DNA of 64,000 nt from Desulforamulus aquiferis (GCA_004143605.1 AWVY01000062.1:53749-117748); one strand, 5' to 3'; shown: positions 27,775-41,716, counted from the first letter of the stretch. The notes: generated from the sequence alone by a model not told the origin. Numbers and translations are program-made.

Positions 27775-28299
27775 CTATTCCTGGGGACCAATACCAATTA
27801 AGAACCAATTAAATAAAGCTTCTATTGAAAAACCAATAATCGCCCCTATTCCACCACCTACTAAGCCATTAATAATCGGGTTGCCCATGAAAGTCCACCA
27901 TATTGTTCCCAAGGTCATACCTACCACCAAACCAATATAAACACCCGCATTTTTTATTGAAGCCCTTTTGGTGTTTTCATCAATAGGTAAATTTGTATTA
28001 TTATCTATGGCATATCTATAGGCCTGCCATATTGAGAAGCCATAAATACAGGGGTAAAAGAGTAACCATTGAAAATCAAGAACACTGAGGGATTTACCAT
28101 AATCACCGTTAAAGGCATGATAAATCCCTATATTTAGATTGGCCATAACATTAATAAGAAACTCGCTAACGAGAAATAACACAGCAGGTAAATAGTCTCT
28201 GTTATATATTTGGCCAAATCCTGGAAATAGTGTAGACCAGGCCATAGCTATCCAAGGGTTACGATATTTTATTTGATGATTAGATAAAGTCTTATGCAT
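27775..28299 (-). CDS. Hypothetical polytopic membrane protein
   Basis: 174 residues, start ATG 28299. It opens with a TM2-domain-like segment (NPWIAMAWSTLFPGFGQIYNRDYLPAVLF: 'P-G-x-G-x-x-Y' is the TM2 mark) and has about four helices (~20-50, 75-95, 120-140, 145-165), the last with a glycine-rich GLVGGGIGAIIGFS. No enzymatic motif. TM2-like proteins are of mostly unknown function in bacteria. It is convergent with larB, with only 34 bases between them, and stands upstream of nothing obvious on its own strand. Confidence 0.6.
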   Translation of the reverse strand: MHKTLSNHQIKYRNPWIAMAWSTLFPGFGQIYNRDYLPAVLFLVSEFLINVMANLNIGIYHAFNGDYGKSLSVLDFQWLLFYPCIYGFSIWQAYRYAIDNNTNLPIDENTKRASIKNAGVYIGLVVGMTLGTIWWTFMGNPIINGLVGGGIGAIIGFSIEALFNWFLIGIGPQE

Positions 28300-28402
28300 G
28301 AAATTATTTTAGCCAATTTTAATCAAAGTAACCTATAAGAAATCTAAAAAATTAAACCGAAATATATTAATAATACAGAATGGTATCGGTCATAAATTAA
28401 CG

Positions 28403-29199
28403 CTATTCTTTTAATTGCTTAATATATGTTACGGGAGTAATACCATACATCTTTTTAAATTCGTGAATCAAATGGGCCTGGTCGTAAAATCTTAATTCCT
28501 CACAAATCTCAAACACGTCCACGCCTTTACTTAACAATCTTTTTGCTTCAGCTACTCGATATTGTAGGTGGTATGCAGCAGGTGTAGTTACATATAATTT
28601 CTTAAATTTTCTTATTATAGTAAATTTATTTAATCCGGTAATTTGCTGGAGTTTATCTAAGGTTATTACATCATTGACGTGACTTATTATATATTCATGG
28701 ATTGTTTTGGCTATATCCCTTGCATTTGTAGCACTGGTTTCCGAAATATCTTTTTCTCCAAACTCTAACAATAATTCAATAAGTATGTTTTCCAACGTGT
28801 CTGGAATCTTTTCTGTTAGTAATTGTTCAATAAAGCCAATCAATTTCTGGACTTGATTCCCAGTTAACTTTTTTGCTTGATTAAAGCTTACTAAATCGCC
28901 ATAGTAAGATGGATCAACAAATAACATTACATATGCCCAGTGATTGATATCGTTTGGTGCACATCTGTGAGTCATCAGAGGTGGTATAATTATTCCATCC
29001 CCTGATCCATAAAGGATATTCCTGTCGTTTAAGGTTAATTCTGTAGATCCTTCAACTATATACCTATAGAAAGTTCATTATGCACATGGGATTTATATGC
29101 ATGGGGGATGTTTCTACACTTCTTAATCTCCACGCCTTTAATAATGCTTCTGCTAAATTCAATATATCTGTCTTGTTCAATACTGCTCATATGTTCCAT
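28403..29199 (-). CDS. AraC-family transcription regulator (frameshifted in N-terminal domain)
   Basis: The C-terminal ~100 residues are a full AraC double helix-turn-helix: HVNDVITLDKLQQITGLNKFTIIRKFKKLYVTTPAAYHL and AKRLLSKGVDVFEICEELRFYDQAHLIHEFKKMYGITPVTYIKQ. The clear frame stops upstream at 28975, but the sequence beyond reads as the expected cupin-like sensor domain once one base is added near 29078: NIPHAYKSHVHNELSIG then YIVEGSTELTLNDRNILYGSGDG. The start is probably ATG 29199. Cupin-AraC proteins sense small molecules or drugs. It diverges from rph, so it may regulate rph or itself. Ligand unknown. Confidence 0.75.
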
Positions 29200-29486
29200 G
29201 TCTGATGTATTCAAATTTAATGCACTTTCCTTCCGAATTCATTGTCTCAAATGAAAGAGCATGATATTTTTGGGTAAAATGAAATGATTAATTGAAAAAA
29301 AGTTAATTATAACTATATCCATGGTAGGGCTAACAAGGTAGCTGCTTTCGAAGGCTGAACCGGGGTATCGAAAAAATTGAACCCTTCCTAGTTTAATTAT
29401 AGCAGATAAAAAATGGTCAATATAGACTATTCATTCTCATTTACTACTGCTAAAATGCAATAGAACTTATATACCAAGATGGTTAG

Positions 29487-32106
<2,620 letters not shown>

Positions 32107-32239
32107 TTGCTGAATACATCCAGCTTTAATTAGCAGCACCGCTCAGTTATGCTTTATGTATGAGCCAAGGGGCATGTCTATACTCTCTTGACTGTCGTGA
32201 CCCAAAAGACATAATGTACGAAGATAAACAGGCTTACTG

Positions 32240-32266
32240 AACCTGCACATTAGTGTGGGTTTTTTG
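32240..32266 (+). terminator. Weak terminator after rph
   Basis: AACC-TG-CACA and TGTG-GGTT pair over a four-base loop with a T6 run. The rest of the 32107-32538 gap is AT-rich with no frame I can support. Confidence 0.5.
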
Positions 32267-32538
32267 CATTATATACATCCTATATGTGCACCGGAAAATA
32301 CTTCGTCGCATTTTCTTTGCTTTCGACACATTTCTCAATCTTTCTCTAATTTTGAATGATAAAATATTTTAACTACAAAATTTTTATGACTTTTTTAGTC
32401 AATGGCAATAGTCATAGGGGAGTGCCATTGTGTCTATAATTGGCAGTTCTTGAAGTTTAACATCATGGCTAATAATAGAATTTTTTTAAACGTTAAAATA
32501 ATATAGTGCTTTGTATGGGTAACGAGGGAGGAATGAAT

Positions 32539-35500
32539 ATGTCAGTTGAAATATCTGGACCTAAGGGATATGACTTTCAGTACCTGAATTCACTTTTATT
32601 TGCGTTAGAATACTTGGATAAAGACGAAGTAGAAATATATGTAGAAAAGAAAAATGGAGAAGATTCCCAAATCGTTTTCAGTCAAGACGGAATAAAATAT
32701 ATAATTGATATTCAAGTGAAGAATAGAAGTGAGGAGATAGATCTACAAAGTTTTGCCGATTGGATAAGCCATTTTGAAAACAGAAGCGTAAATTCCAGCC
32801 TATTGAATAAGTTGGATAAAGATAATAATAGGTATGCTGTATTTATTTCTGACGCGAGAAGTAAAGATGATGTTAGCCTATTTGTTGATGAAGGAATAAT
32901 TCATACAGAATTAAGTATTGGATTTAATAACGAATACTTAAATAAGATAAAGGGATGCATAAAGAATTGCTATTCAGATAATAGCTCTACAAGTATATCT
33001 AGAAAAAACTTTTTAGAAAAATTTATAGATAGTATAACAAATAATCATTTTCGAAATATATTGAGAAAAATAAAATTGAGAGAAAGATACACGGAATCCT
33101 ACTCGACAGAAAGAATAAAATCCTTATTAAATAAAAAATTCTACATATCTCAAGGTAAAACTGATGATGTAATAATTGAGTTGATAGATAAGATAAGACA
33201 TAGTAGAGGTACTGATATTTCCATTACTACTGAACTAATACATATAATTGATAAACATAGTGGAGAAATTCTTTTAAATAGAAATGAAAACTATATTAAA
33301 AGGATAGAGAGTGAATCATGTGAAAGAATTTTAAGCGCTAATAATATTTTATTACTCACAGGTATATCTTTTTGTGGAAAGAGTTACTTAGCAAAAGATA
33401 TTGCTCAAGAATATCTTGAAAATGGTTATAAAGTTGAGCGAGTGGGTGAACTTTATGGTGATGGGGGAGCTATTTCATTTATTAGACACAGAGGTATTGA
33501 AGATAGATTATTGATTTTAGAAGACCCTTTTGGACAGGTTGAAACGAAAAAAGATGCAATAAACATCTTGAATGAAATAAGAAATTTAATACGAGATTCA
33601 AGATCAAATAGGAAAATTATTATAACTTCAAGAAAAGATATTCTCCTTGATACAACATCCAAAAAAATATAGGTGAATGTTCTATTGATTCACATCGCTG
33701 GGTTGATTTAACACTGGGTAGTTCAGAAAAAATGATAGAACTATGGGAAAGCTACTACGGGGATTCTGTAGAATCAAGAAAACTATGCAATGATGTAACA
33801 AAGTGGCTTCAAGAAACTGAGAAAACCTCATCACTTCAACTAGGACATATAGCAAATATTTATAGTGCTAAGAAAAAGTTGAACGATTTAATAGTATTAG
33901 AGCCAGAAGATATAATACGCACTGCCAGGATAGATTCAAATGATTTGGCCGGGATTATTGAGAGAAGAGGAAGTGCAGCAAGTAAGGTTTTTGTAGCATT
34001 AGGATTAAGTTGTAACACATATAAAACTGTTACCTTGAATGATTTAGCTTTTATTTTAAGTAATTGTGAAGAAAAACCAGGGATATGCAAAGGTGAAAAA
34101 GATTATTCGGAATTTACTTTAGGTCAGGACTTAGAAGATATTAAGCATGATAATTACCCTAAATACGATTTAGATTATAAATTAAATAGTGAATACAAGA
34201 ATGAACTTAAGTATTTACAGCAGCATGGATATATACAAATTGATAATGTTAAAAGAATTATGTTTGTGCATCCAATCTATCATTTTGCTACGCAACTATT
34301 ATTTAAAAAACAATTTATAGATATTCTAGAACAGCAGGAAGTTATAGAGTTAATTCGAAAGAGTTTAAGCTCACTCTCGATTAATGCTAACTTGTGTACC
34401 CTGACAATGCTTGAAAACTTATATAAAGAAAATCCTGGTAGTGAGTTAAAACAACTAATGTTAATTGGAATGGAATCTATTTTCCCTTCTGTTAGGGACA
34501 AAATTATAATGTTTTTTGACCGAAGAATAAATGATTTAAATGAATCAGAACAAAAAAAGGTTTATTGAAGTATTAATGTATGGTCCGAGTATTAAAAATG
34601 ATGGTATTAGTTGGTATGACGGTATGCCTTACTTTAAGGTTTCAGAAAGAAGAAGATTTTCTTATTTTGATTGGTTACATGATGAAATAAGTAGTGGTGA
34701 AATTGACTCATTAGCAAAAAAAATAGCTGATGGGATTGATGTTTCCCCTGAAAAAATGTGGAAGTTTTTAAAATCTAGAAATAGTAAAGTTTTATCACTA
34801 AGTATTTTAGAGAAAGCGTTATCATATGATGAAAGTTTTATACGTGGAAAAGCAATTAGGTTAATCTTTGAAAATTATGCTTATAAGTTTGAAAAAGTGG
34901 ATGAATATTTAAATAGTCATGAACACCCTGAAGTTATATATAGTCTATTTAGGGGAGCGCTTAGTTCATGGCGAAGATATAGTAGTGAATCTAGAAGGCT
35001 TATATTAAATTATTTTAAAAATTGCTTAAATATCATGTCTGTGGCTATAAGAACAAAAAAATTCTTAGAAAACTTTGAAGATGAATATTCTAGAGAAAGT
35101 ATCAATTGGAGTAAAGTTGAGGAGAAAGATAAAATTGAATTATGGAATGTATGGCACGAGATTTTCGTAGAATTTCTAAATGAATTTCCTTCTAGATATG
35201 TTAGAATGGATGAGCCCCATATGGTAAGAGTCACAGAGCATTCTTTAGAGTATATAAAAAATGAAGAAAAAGTCATCGATTTGTCTAGGGCATGGTTTAA
35301 CTGGCTAGATAGATATTTACAGTATAATTTACCACATGATTATGGGATGAGTGTAGCTCAGTATCTGATGGATGGGACTGGAAATAAAACTGATTCTAGG
35401 GAAAATATTTTTCAATTATTGCTTTCAACTAAAAAAACAAGTTTTATTACAACCAACATTAAGGTTTTCATTGATTGTTGGAATAATTTGTCTGATAAAG

Positions 35501-36539
35501 AGAAAAGAATGGTATTAGACTTATATAAATCAACCAGAAAGGATGTAAACTGGGTAAAAGCTGTTTCTTTAAACACGAAGACCATTCCATATGAAATCCA
35601 AGTTGAAATATTAGGTGAAAGTATTGATAATAAGGCTATATCTGATGTGGTTGATATATTAACTAAAAAAGGTCTTCTGGAACAATGTCTTAATATTCAC
35701 TGTGGATATCCGCAGCCCTTGTGGTGGAATGGGTATCATCATAACAATTATATATTGTGGGATGCTGTTATAGTAGAAGTCTTGAGGAGGAATGAATTAA
35801 ACAAAACATTTTATATTGCTTTACGAGAAGTAATTGATTTGTTGTACAATTATGACGATAGAAGGATTGCTAATATTAATGATATATATGAAGAAGATTT
35901 ATTAAAGAGTCCAGAAAAAAGGAAGTTGGCATTTGAAACTTTGCTAAATGTAACAGTTAATCAAAATCAATGTAATAAAGAATTATGGGATTTATTATTT
36001 CAATATAGTTCCCAAGAAGAAATAGAATTCTATTTTGATAAGATAGCTAAAGATATTGAGCTAGTTCAATATTACCAAATTGGCGAAGGAGATATATTTG
36101 CACTATTTGATAAGTCAATGATTTTTAAAAAAATTTATCCACGACTAGAAGTTGACAATCTTATAAAAAGCCTTGTAGAAAGTATGTTCACTTTATATAA
36201 AGTGATAAACGATAGTAAGAATACCTTAGAAGGTTTTAAGGATAAAGAACTCAGCTCATCTATCAAAAAGTGAATGAAGAAGAAATTTTAAAGAGAAATG
36301 ATGAGTTGGAAAAGCTTAAGACTAGTTTTATAGTGAGTGCAACCAAGATATATAAGGATAATCCCCCAAGACTGTTTTTTAGTAACAAATTAGTGGAAGG
36401 TGTTATGAAGAAAATGGAGATTACTTCTTTTGAACTAGAAGAATTGATTGAGAAAAATCGCGTCAGACTAATAGAAATTACAAGAGATTTAAGACAAAAG
36501 TATGATGACCATTATGACTTAATAGATTGGATTAATTAA
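32539..36539 (+). CDS. Nuclease-nSTAND NTPase defence-type protein (three frameshifts)
   Basis: Four consecutive frames form one protein of ~1,334 residues when one A is added to each of three A-runs (near 33665, 34555 and 36266). N-terminus: GPKGYDFQYLNSLLFALEYL and IDIQVKNRS (~57-65), where the QVK triad is a QxK nuclease-type signature seen in Mrr/Cap4-like (DUF4297) domains. Then an NTPase: Walker A GISFCGKSYLA (~274-284), Walker B RLLILEDPFGQ (~324-334) and sensor RKIIITSRKD, matching nSTAND3-type NTPases. The remaining ~950 residues are helical and probably a repeat sensor, with no known fold seen. STAND proteins detect phage products and oligomerise to activate their effector. ATG 32539 follows GGGAGG. 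No partner gene is required by the layout. Confidence 0.7.
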
Positions 36540-36991
36540 TGCATAGGGATACTTATAAGAATGCTATATCGAGCACACCATATAAAAAAACAACAACTTC
36601 GGATTATCCATATACCTAGGCTAATTAATTATTGGAATATTTACAGTAAGTTCATAATTTAAGGCGAAATATTATGGGAGAATATACAAGAGAAGAATTA
36701 TAAGGAGATCTACAAATTGTTTCTTCAGTTATCAGTATTTGTGGAGGGTACCTCTCAGCAAACACCGTACCTTTTGTAAGGAATAATTTTGAAACAGGCA
36801 GGAATTGTCTTGGAGGTAGATGAGATTGGGTAATTCTGAGCTTATACTATCTAGTATTAAAATATAGATAGACTGGTAAAATCACATATAAAAAGCCTAT
36901 CAAAGCCCATGGATTCATGGCTTGAAGAGAGATTGCTTGAGTCTGTTAAATCCTCCTGGTGAACTGGTTTGAGGAGAAAGGGGCGAGGGCT
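36540..36991. other. Gene-free spacer between STAND protein and methyltransferase
   Basis: About 450 AT-rich bases. A short motif, ATCCATATACCT-AGGCTAAT (36606-36625), reappears with a two-base insertion at 37926-37948 on the other side of the methyltransferase. A stop-riddled stretch (MGEYTREEL then TAA near 36680) may be the remains of a gene. Nothing else is supported. Confidence 0.4.
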
Positions 36992-37752
36992 ATGTCAAAT
37001 ATAGAAGAAAACCTTGCAAAGTCACTAACTGCCAAAACAACAGAATTGATTCCGTTCTTGCCATATTTATTGCAAGATTTATGGGAGCTTGGTTCAAGTC
37101 CAAGAGATATTAAGGAGCTTATAGCAAAACATATTCCAGTATGTGAGGAAACAAAGGTTCTAGACCTCGCTTGCGGAAAAGGGGCAGTAAGCATTCAATT
37201 AACCAGAACATTTGGCTGTAAAGTTAAGGGAATAGATATTTTTAAAGAGTTTATAGCTTACGCAAAGAGTAAGGCTGAAGAATACTCTGTAGAGAAGATA
37301 TGCGAGTTTATTGTTGAAGACATTAATCAATCTGTAAGGGTTGAAAGAGATTATGACATTGTTATTCTTGGTGCTGTGGGAGATGTGCTAGGAAATTCAA
37401 TTGAAACAATACTAAAACTTAAAAGTACAATTAAAAAGAGAGGATACATAATTATTGATGATGCCTATAGTGGTGAGGGTTCTGAAGAAAGGTACCCTTC
37501 AAAGAAGCAATGGCATCAAGTCTTTCAGCAGACAGGAGTTAAGCTATTGCTGAGAAGGCAATTAATGATTTTGAACTGGTTAAAATTAATAGAATAAATC
37601 AAGCCCATATTGTTAGGCGAGCCAATGAATTAAAGATACTTTATCCTGAGCAAATGAACATTTTTGAAGGATACATAAGAAGTCAACAGGCTGAATGTGA
37701 AGAGTTGGAAAGTGAAATTACAGGAGTCACTTGGCTCTTGCAGGTTATTTAG
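36992..37752 (+). CDS. SAM-dependent class I methyltransferase (frameshifted)
   Basis: ATG 36992 follows GGCGAGGGCT. The SAM motif I is TKVLDLACGKGAVSIQLTRTF (~53-73), followed by KGIDIFKEFIAYAK (motif II acidic residue) and DYDIVILGAVGDVLGN. The frame ends at 37597 after an abnormal Arg/Leu tail; one base near 37543 gives AIAEKAINDFELVKINRINQA and a natural end at TAG 37750-37752, ~253 residues. This resembles small-molecule methyltransferases (ubiE/Methyltransf_25 group), not DNA methylases: no NPPY or DPPY motif is present. It lies between two defence-type genes and is bounded by short direct repeats, so it may be an independent cassette. Substrate unknown. Confidence 0.7.
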
Positions 37753-38096
37753 GCGTGTCAAGGGGACGGAGTTATTGGCAACACAGTAAACTACCCGCTG
37801 ATTCTTGGAACAGGAGATCAATCTGATATGCACCAAAATGAGAACCTTACTTAGCTTTACCAACTAAGGTTTTATTTGCAGATACGGTGAACGTACCATA
37901 AGTGGGTTTATAATAACTTTACATAATCCATATACCTATTAGGCTAATAATGGGAAGTATAGAATAGGATTTTGTAGATATAGCAATAATGCTGAGCTAG
38001 GGTAACAACAGATTTGGCGAACAGTACGCAGTTCAGTCAAATGCTCATTATTAGCGGTAACATATAACTTAGAACTTTTGACAAAGGACAAATAAT
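37753..38096. other. Gene-free spacer before the helicase gene
   Basis: About 340 bases holding TTTACATAATCCATATACCT (37918-37937), related to sequences at 36606, 40988, 41041 and 41380. No frame or clear promoter is supported here apart from weak AT-rich boxes. Confidence 0.35.
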
Positions 38097-40844
38097 ATGA
38101 ACATAAAAGAAGTAATGGTTTTGGTTAAGGGAGAAGATAAAACCGAAGAAATCAGTAATATCTACTATGACCCCGAAAAAAAGAAAGTTAAAATTACCTA
38201 TCGAAAAGTAAGTACCAGCTACCCATATAATCAGAATGATGTGGTTATTATTAATAAGCCGAAAGTAATCGAACAAGATGTCCAAATCGCCTATGTGGAT
38301 GGCATACCTGTCTATAAACCTCGACTTATTCTGGATTTTGGAGAACGCATCCGAATCATCCAATATAACGGTAAATCTTGTACAGTAAAGCCACAGTCAT
38401 TTTCGTTGGTCAAGGATGGAGCCGTCAATCAGGATGCCCAACAAATACTGACCTATCTAAGGGAAATCTCTCAATATACTTCAGACAACCCTGAAGAAGA
38501 GGCTTTCTTGAAACGAGAAATGGAGCAACTTACTTTTGTTCACCCAGAAAGTGTACTGAGCCGCTACCTGAACCAACAGGGAATCGAATCGCGAACTCCC
38601 AACACCAACAGTATCATCTTTCCATTCCGCTTTAACCTGAGTCAAAAAGTTGCAGTTGAAAATGCTCTTACAAGCTCTATTTCAGTTATCGAAGGACCAC
38701 CTGGTACTGGCAAAACCCAGACAATCCTGAATCTTATTGCAAACCTCGTAGCTGTACAAGGAAAAAGCGTAGCGGTTGTGTCTAATAATAATGAGGCAGT
38801 TAAAAACGTCATTGAAAAAATGGCAAAGCAGGGCTATGGCTTCCTAACGGCCTTGCTAGGCAAAAGTAGCAATCAGGATATCTTTTTTGCCAATATGCCT
38901 GTAGCTCATGTGGATGAATGGGATTATGAAGAAGATAAGGAAGAATTGATTCAGCAGATTGATGCCTGGAACATGAAGTTAAATCAGCTATTGAAGGTAG
39001 ACAGAAAGCGGGCGCGGCTTTGTCAGGAGTTGCGGGCCTGGGGGTTGGAACAGGAGCATTTTGAAGAATACTATGCCCGACAGGATGTCGAGGAAATCGG
39101 CAAGCTTCCCCTGTTTAGGGCAACTCCTGATCGAATCGTTTCCTTCCTGGCCGAAACTTCTCTGGCAAAAGAACGGAATCAATCCAGCAAGTTTCTGTAT
39201 AAGTTAAAACTACTCTTCAAATATGGAGTGTTTGATCACAAAAAGCTACAGCAACAAGAATTGTCCATTTTATTGTCACTTCAGAGGGAATTTTACCGGC
39301 AGCAGATCCGTAAGGTAGAAAGCGAGATAAGGGTTCTTGAAAGTGAACTGGACGGCGCCTCGTTTGATGTGCTGATCGAGAATCACCAGCAGTATTCTGA
39401 AAAATTGTTCCGCAAGTGCCTATATCAGAGCCATAGTGGACTGAAAGAGCCTGACTTTTCCAAAAAAAGTTTCAAAGTAAGGTTTCAGGAGTTTATTCAG
39501 ACATTCCCGATCATCCTCAGTACAACCCACGCATTGCGTCGGTCCATTCCACAGAATTACCTATTAGATTATGTTATTATCGATGAGGCTTCTCAGGTAG
39601 ATATTCTCACTGGCACACTTGCTTTTTCCTGTTGCCGAAATGTAATTATTGTAGGTGATATGAAGCAACTTTCCCAGATTACCAACGAGAAAATCGAGCC
39701 AATGGTGAAAACATCGCCGCCTAATCCTGTATATAACTATTTTCAGCACAATATCCTGTCATCAATTATTAGTATCTATGAAAGTAGCTTGCCCCGCAAA
39801 ATACTGCAGGAGCATTATCGCTGCCATCCTCAGATCATTGAGTTCTGTAACAAGAAATATTATGATGGGGAGTTGATTCCATATACCAACACGAAACTAG
39901 CGGAGTGGCCCTTGGTACTTTATAAAACCGTTGAAGGAAATCACATGCGGCGAGTTACTAGGGGTGAAAAAAAGGGGAACTATAACCAGAGGGAGCTTGA
40001 TGTCACGGTTGAGGAAATCCTGAAAAATTCAGCTCTTGCTGAGAATCGTGAGAATATCGGCTTCGTTACCCCTTATCGCAAGCAGGCCAACAAGGCAGGG
40101 CAACTGCTACCCAGTGGCATCGAAAGCGATACGGTACATAAATATCAGGGCCGGGAAAAGGACATCATGATTATGTCCACCGTACTAGACAGCACCCGGG
40201 ATGGCCAGAAGGGGCTTACATTTGTGGATGACCCGCAGATGGTCAATGTGGCTGTTTCCCGAGCTATTAGGCAGTTTGTGTTGGTGACGGACCGCGACCT
40301 TTTTTTCAAGAGAGGCAAGGATATAGGCGATTTGATTCGCTACATCCAATACAGCACCCTTGACGAGAACGTAATTGATAGCAACATCGTATCGGTCTTT
40401 GATCTGCTTTACCGTCAGTATGCCAGTAAGTTGATTCCGCTGAAAGCCAAGATGGATCAAAGCGTCCGGTATCAGTCGGAAGAAGCTCTACGTGTGCTGC
40501 TGGAGGAGATCCTCGCGGAGCCGCAAAATAATCGGTATAGCTATGTGCATGGGATGTTGTTGCGGAATCTGCTGAACAACGTGGCTTTGCTTACTCCCGA
40601 AGAGTTGAATTTTGTCAACAACAGGGCATCGCTTGATTTTATTGTGTATAATAAGCAGGATAAGGCCTGCGTTCTTGTGGTTGAAGTAGATGGTTTTGCC
40701 TTCCATGAAAATAATCCAGTTCAGAAGCACCGTGATATGTTGAAGGATATGATTCTGGCGAAATACGGAGTACCATTGTTACGTCTGCCTACCAATGGCA
40801 GCAGGGAGCGGGAGAAGATACAGAAAATTCTAAGTGAGCAGTAA
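38097..40844 (+). CDS. SF1 (UPF1/DNA2-like) helicase with C-terminal nuclease-like domain
   Basis: 915 residues, intact. N-terminal ~170 residues are beta-rich and unassigned. The helicase core has Walker A IEGPPGTGKTQT (~197-208), motif II VIIDEASQVD (~493-502), motif III VGDMKQL, motif IV-type LQEHYRCHPQIIEFCN, and motif V-VI DTVHKYQGREKDI and VNVAVSRAIRQF, which define the UPF1/DNA2 class. The last ~120 residues (ASLDFIVYNKQDKACVLVVEVDG, then HRDMLKDMILAKYGVPLLRL) look like a PD-(D/E)XK/Vsr-type fold (DUF2726 or MTES_1575 class) with D-x(n)-EVDG. Such helicase-nuclease fusions are common in phage-defence loci. It lies in the island with the STAND protein. ATG 38097 lies after AAAGGACAAATA. 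Confidence 0.8.
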   Translation: MNIKEVMVLVKGEDKTEEISNIYYDPEKKKVKITYRKVSTSYPYNQNDVVIINKPKVIEQDVQIAYVDGIPVYKPRLILDFGERIRIIQYNGKSCTVKPQSFSLVKDGAVNQDAQQILTYLREISQYTSDNPEEEAFLKREMEQLTFVHPESVLSRYLNQQGIESRTPNTNSIIFPFRFNLSQKVAVENALTSSISVIEGPPGTGKTQTILNLIANLVAVQGKSVAVVSNNNEAVKNVIEKMAKQGYGFLTALLGKSSNQDIFFANMPVAHVDEWDYEEDKEELIQQIDAWNMKLNQLLKVDRKRARLCQELRAWGLEQEHFEEYYARQDVEEIGKLPLFRATPDRIVSFLAETSLAKERNQSSKFLYKLKLLFKYGVFDHKKLQQQELSILLSLQREFYRQQIRKVESEIRVLESELDGASFDVLIENHQQYSEKLFRKCLYQSHSGLKEPDFSKKSFKVRFQEFIQTFPIILSTTHALRRSIPQNYLLDYVIIDEASQVDILTGTLAFSCCRNVIIVGDMKQLSQITNEKIEPMVKTSPPNPVYNYFQHNILSSIISIYESSLPRKILQEHYRCHPQIIEFCNKKYYDGELIPYTNTKLAEWPLVLYKTVEGNHMRRVTRGEKKGNYNQRELDVTVEEILKNSALAENRENIGFVTPYRKQANKAGQLLPSGIESDTVHKYQGREKDIMIMSTVLDSTRDGQKGLTFVDDPQMVNVAVSRAIRQFVLVTDRDLFFKRGKDIGDLIRYIQYSTLDENVIDSNIVSVFDLLYRQYASKLIPLKAKMDQSVRYQSEEALRVLLEEILAEPQNNRYSYVHGMLLRNLLNNVALLTPEELNFVNNRASLDFIVYNKQDKACVLVVEVDGFAFHENNPVQKHRDMLKDMILAKYGVPLLRLPTNGSREREKIQKILSEQ

Positions 40845-41716
40845 CTAAGGCAATTTGCATTTTATGCAACTAGAAATAAGATGAACAATCGGCAGTTTAA
40901 AATTTTCGTGATTAGAACTTTGTCCCCCCAATTTCTAACTCTATTTCTGTATAAAAATCGGGGTTTGACCCAAATAATATTAACTTCCCATAATCCATAT
41001 CGGGAAGATGTGGTTGTGATTAATCAAGAGTGAGTGGTAGTTTACATAATCATATTATCGGTTAACTATCTGAATTAGGTTACATAAGAGACCCTATATT
41101 TTTTACAGATATGAGGTCAGAGTACCAATCAGAAGGTTGCTTATCCTAATAATTATTGCGGACCAATATTTAGCTGACTAACATAAATGGTAGACAGATT
41201 AGCATTTTTATTGTAAGGATACTAATCCTGAAAACCAGCGAACTGGTTATGGCACCATAGACCCAAAGCGAACCTATTAGTTGTGTCTTGCAAGAAGTAT
41301 TACAAAAAACCATGTTTTATAGATAGCCAGTCATATATGTGCAGGAAAGAATCCATTAGGAGCTCTATTTTCTCCCAAGTTTACATAATATACATTTGGT
41401 GAGGTGTACATTTTTACTTAGTAGGGGGGAATCCCTTTCATAACAGGAAAATTCGGGATAACTTATAATCAAAATTTGCACACAATACACATTTGGTGCA
41501 GATTCCCCCCTTAAGATAAACTTTTTTAAAAAAACATATTCTTTTTTTACAGTTTTATTATCATCTACATTTCTTAGAAACTTTTATAGACCGCTATTAT
41601 TGAGACTTACCAATACGAGTATCAATAATTCATATTCATAAATTAAAACGGATTCTGTCTTATCTAGACAGAACCCGATATAAATGCTTACTTGTTGCAG
41701 TATTCATCATAACGAT
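40845..41716. other. 870-base non-coding stretch with repeats beside the recombinase array
   Basis: No credible gene. It contains CATAATCCATAT (40988-40999), TTTACATAAT at 41041 and 41380, the direct repeat ACATTTGGTG (41392-41401 and 41489-41498), and the inverted repeat GGGGGGAATC (41424-41433) / GATTCCCCCC (41501-41510). The layout of paired direct and inverted repeats next to tyrosine recombinase genes suggests a recombination site or element end. Confidence 0.45.
41649..41677 (-). terminator. Terminator of the recombinase operon
   Basis: CGGATTCTGTCT and AGACAGAACCCG pair with one mismatch, and on the minus strand are followed by TTTTAATTT. It sits 40 bases beyond the stop of the last recombinase gene. 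Confidence 0.6.

Noticed and set aside
32539..36539. Four separate small defence genes (an operon of four proteins)
   Set aside because: The overlaps lack ribosome sites, each joint is an A-run, and adding one A gives continuous, sensible protein across every joint.
36992..37752. DNA methyltransferase of a restriction system
   Set aside because: Only the SAM-binding motif is seen; there is no (D/N/S)PP(Y/W) catalytic motif or cytosine-methylase PCQ.
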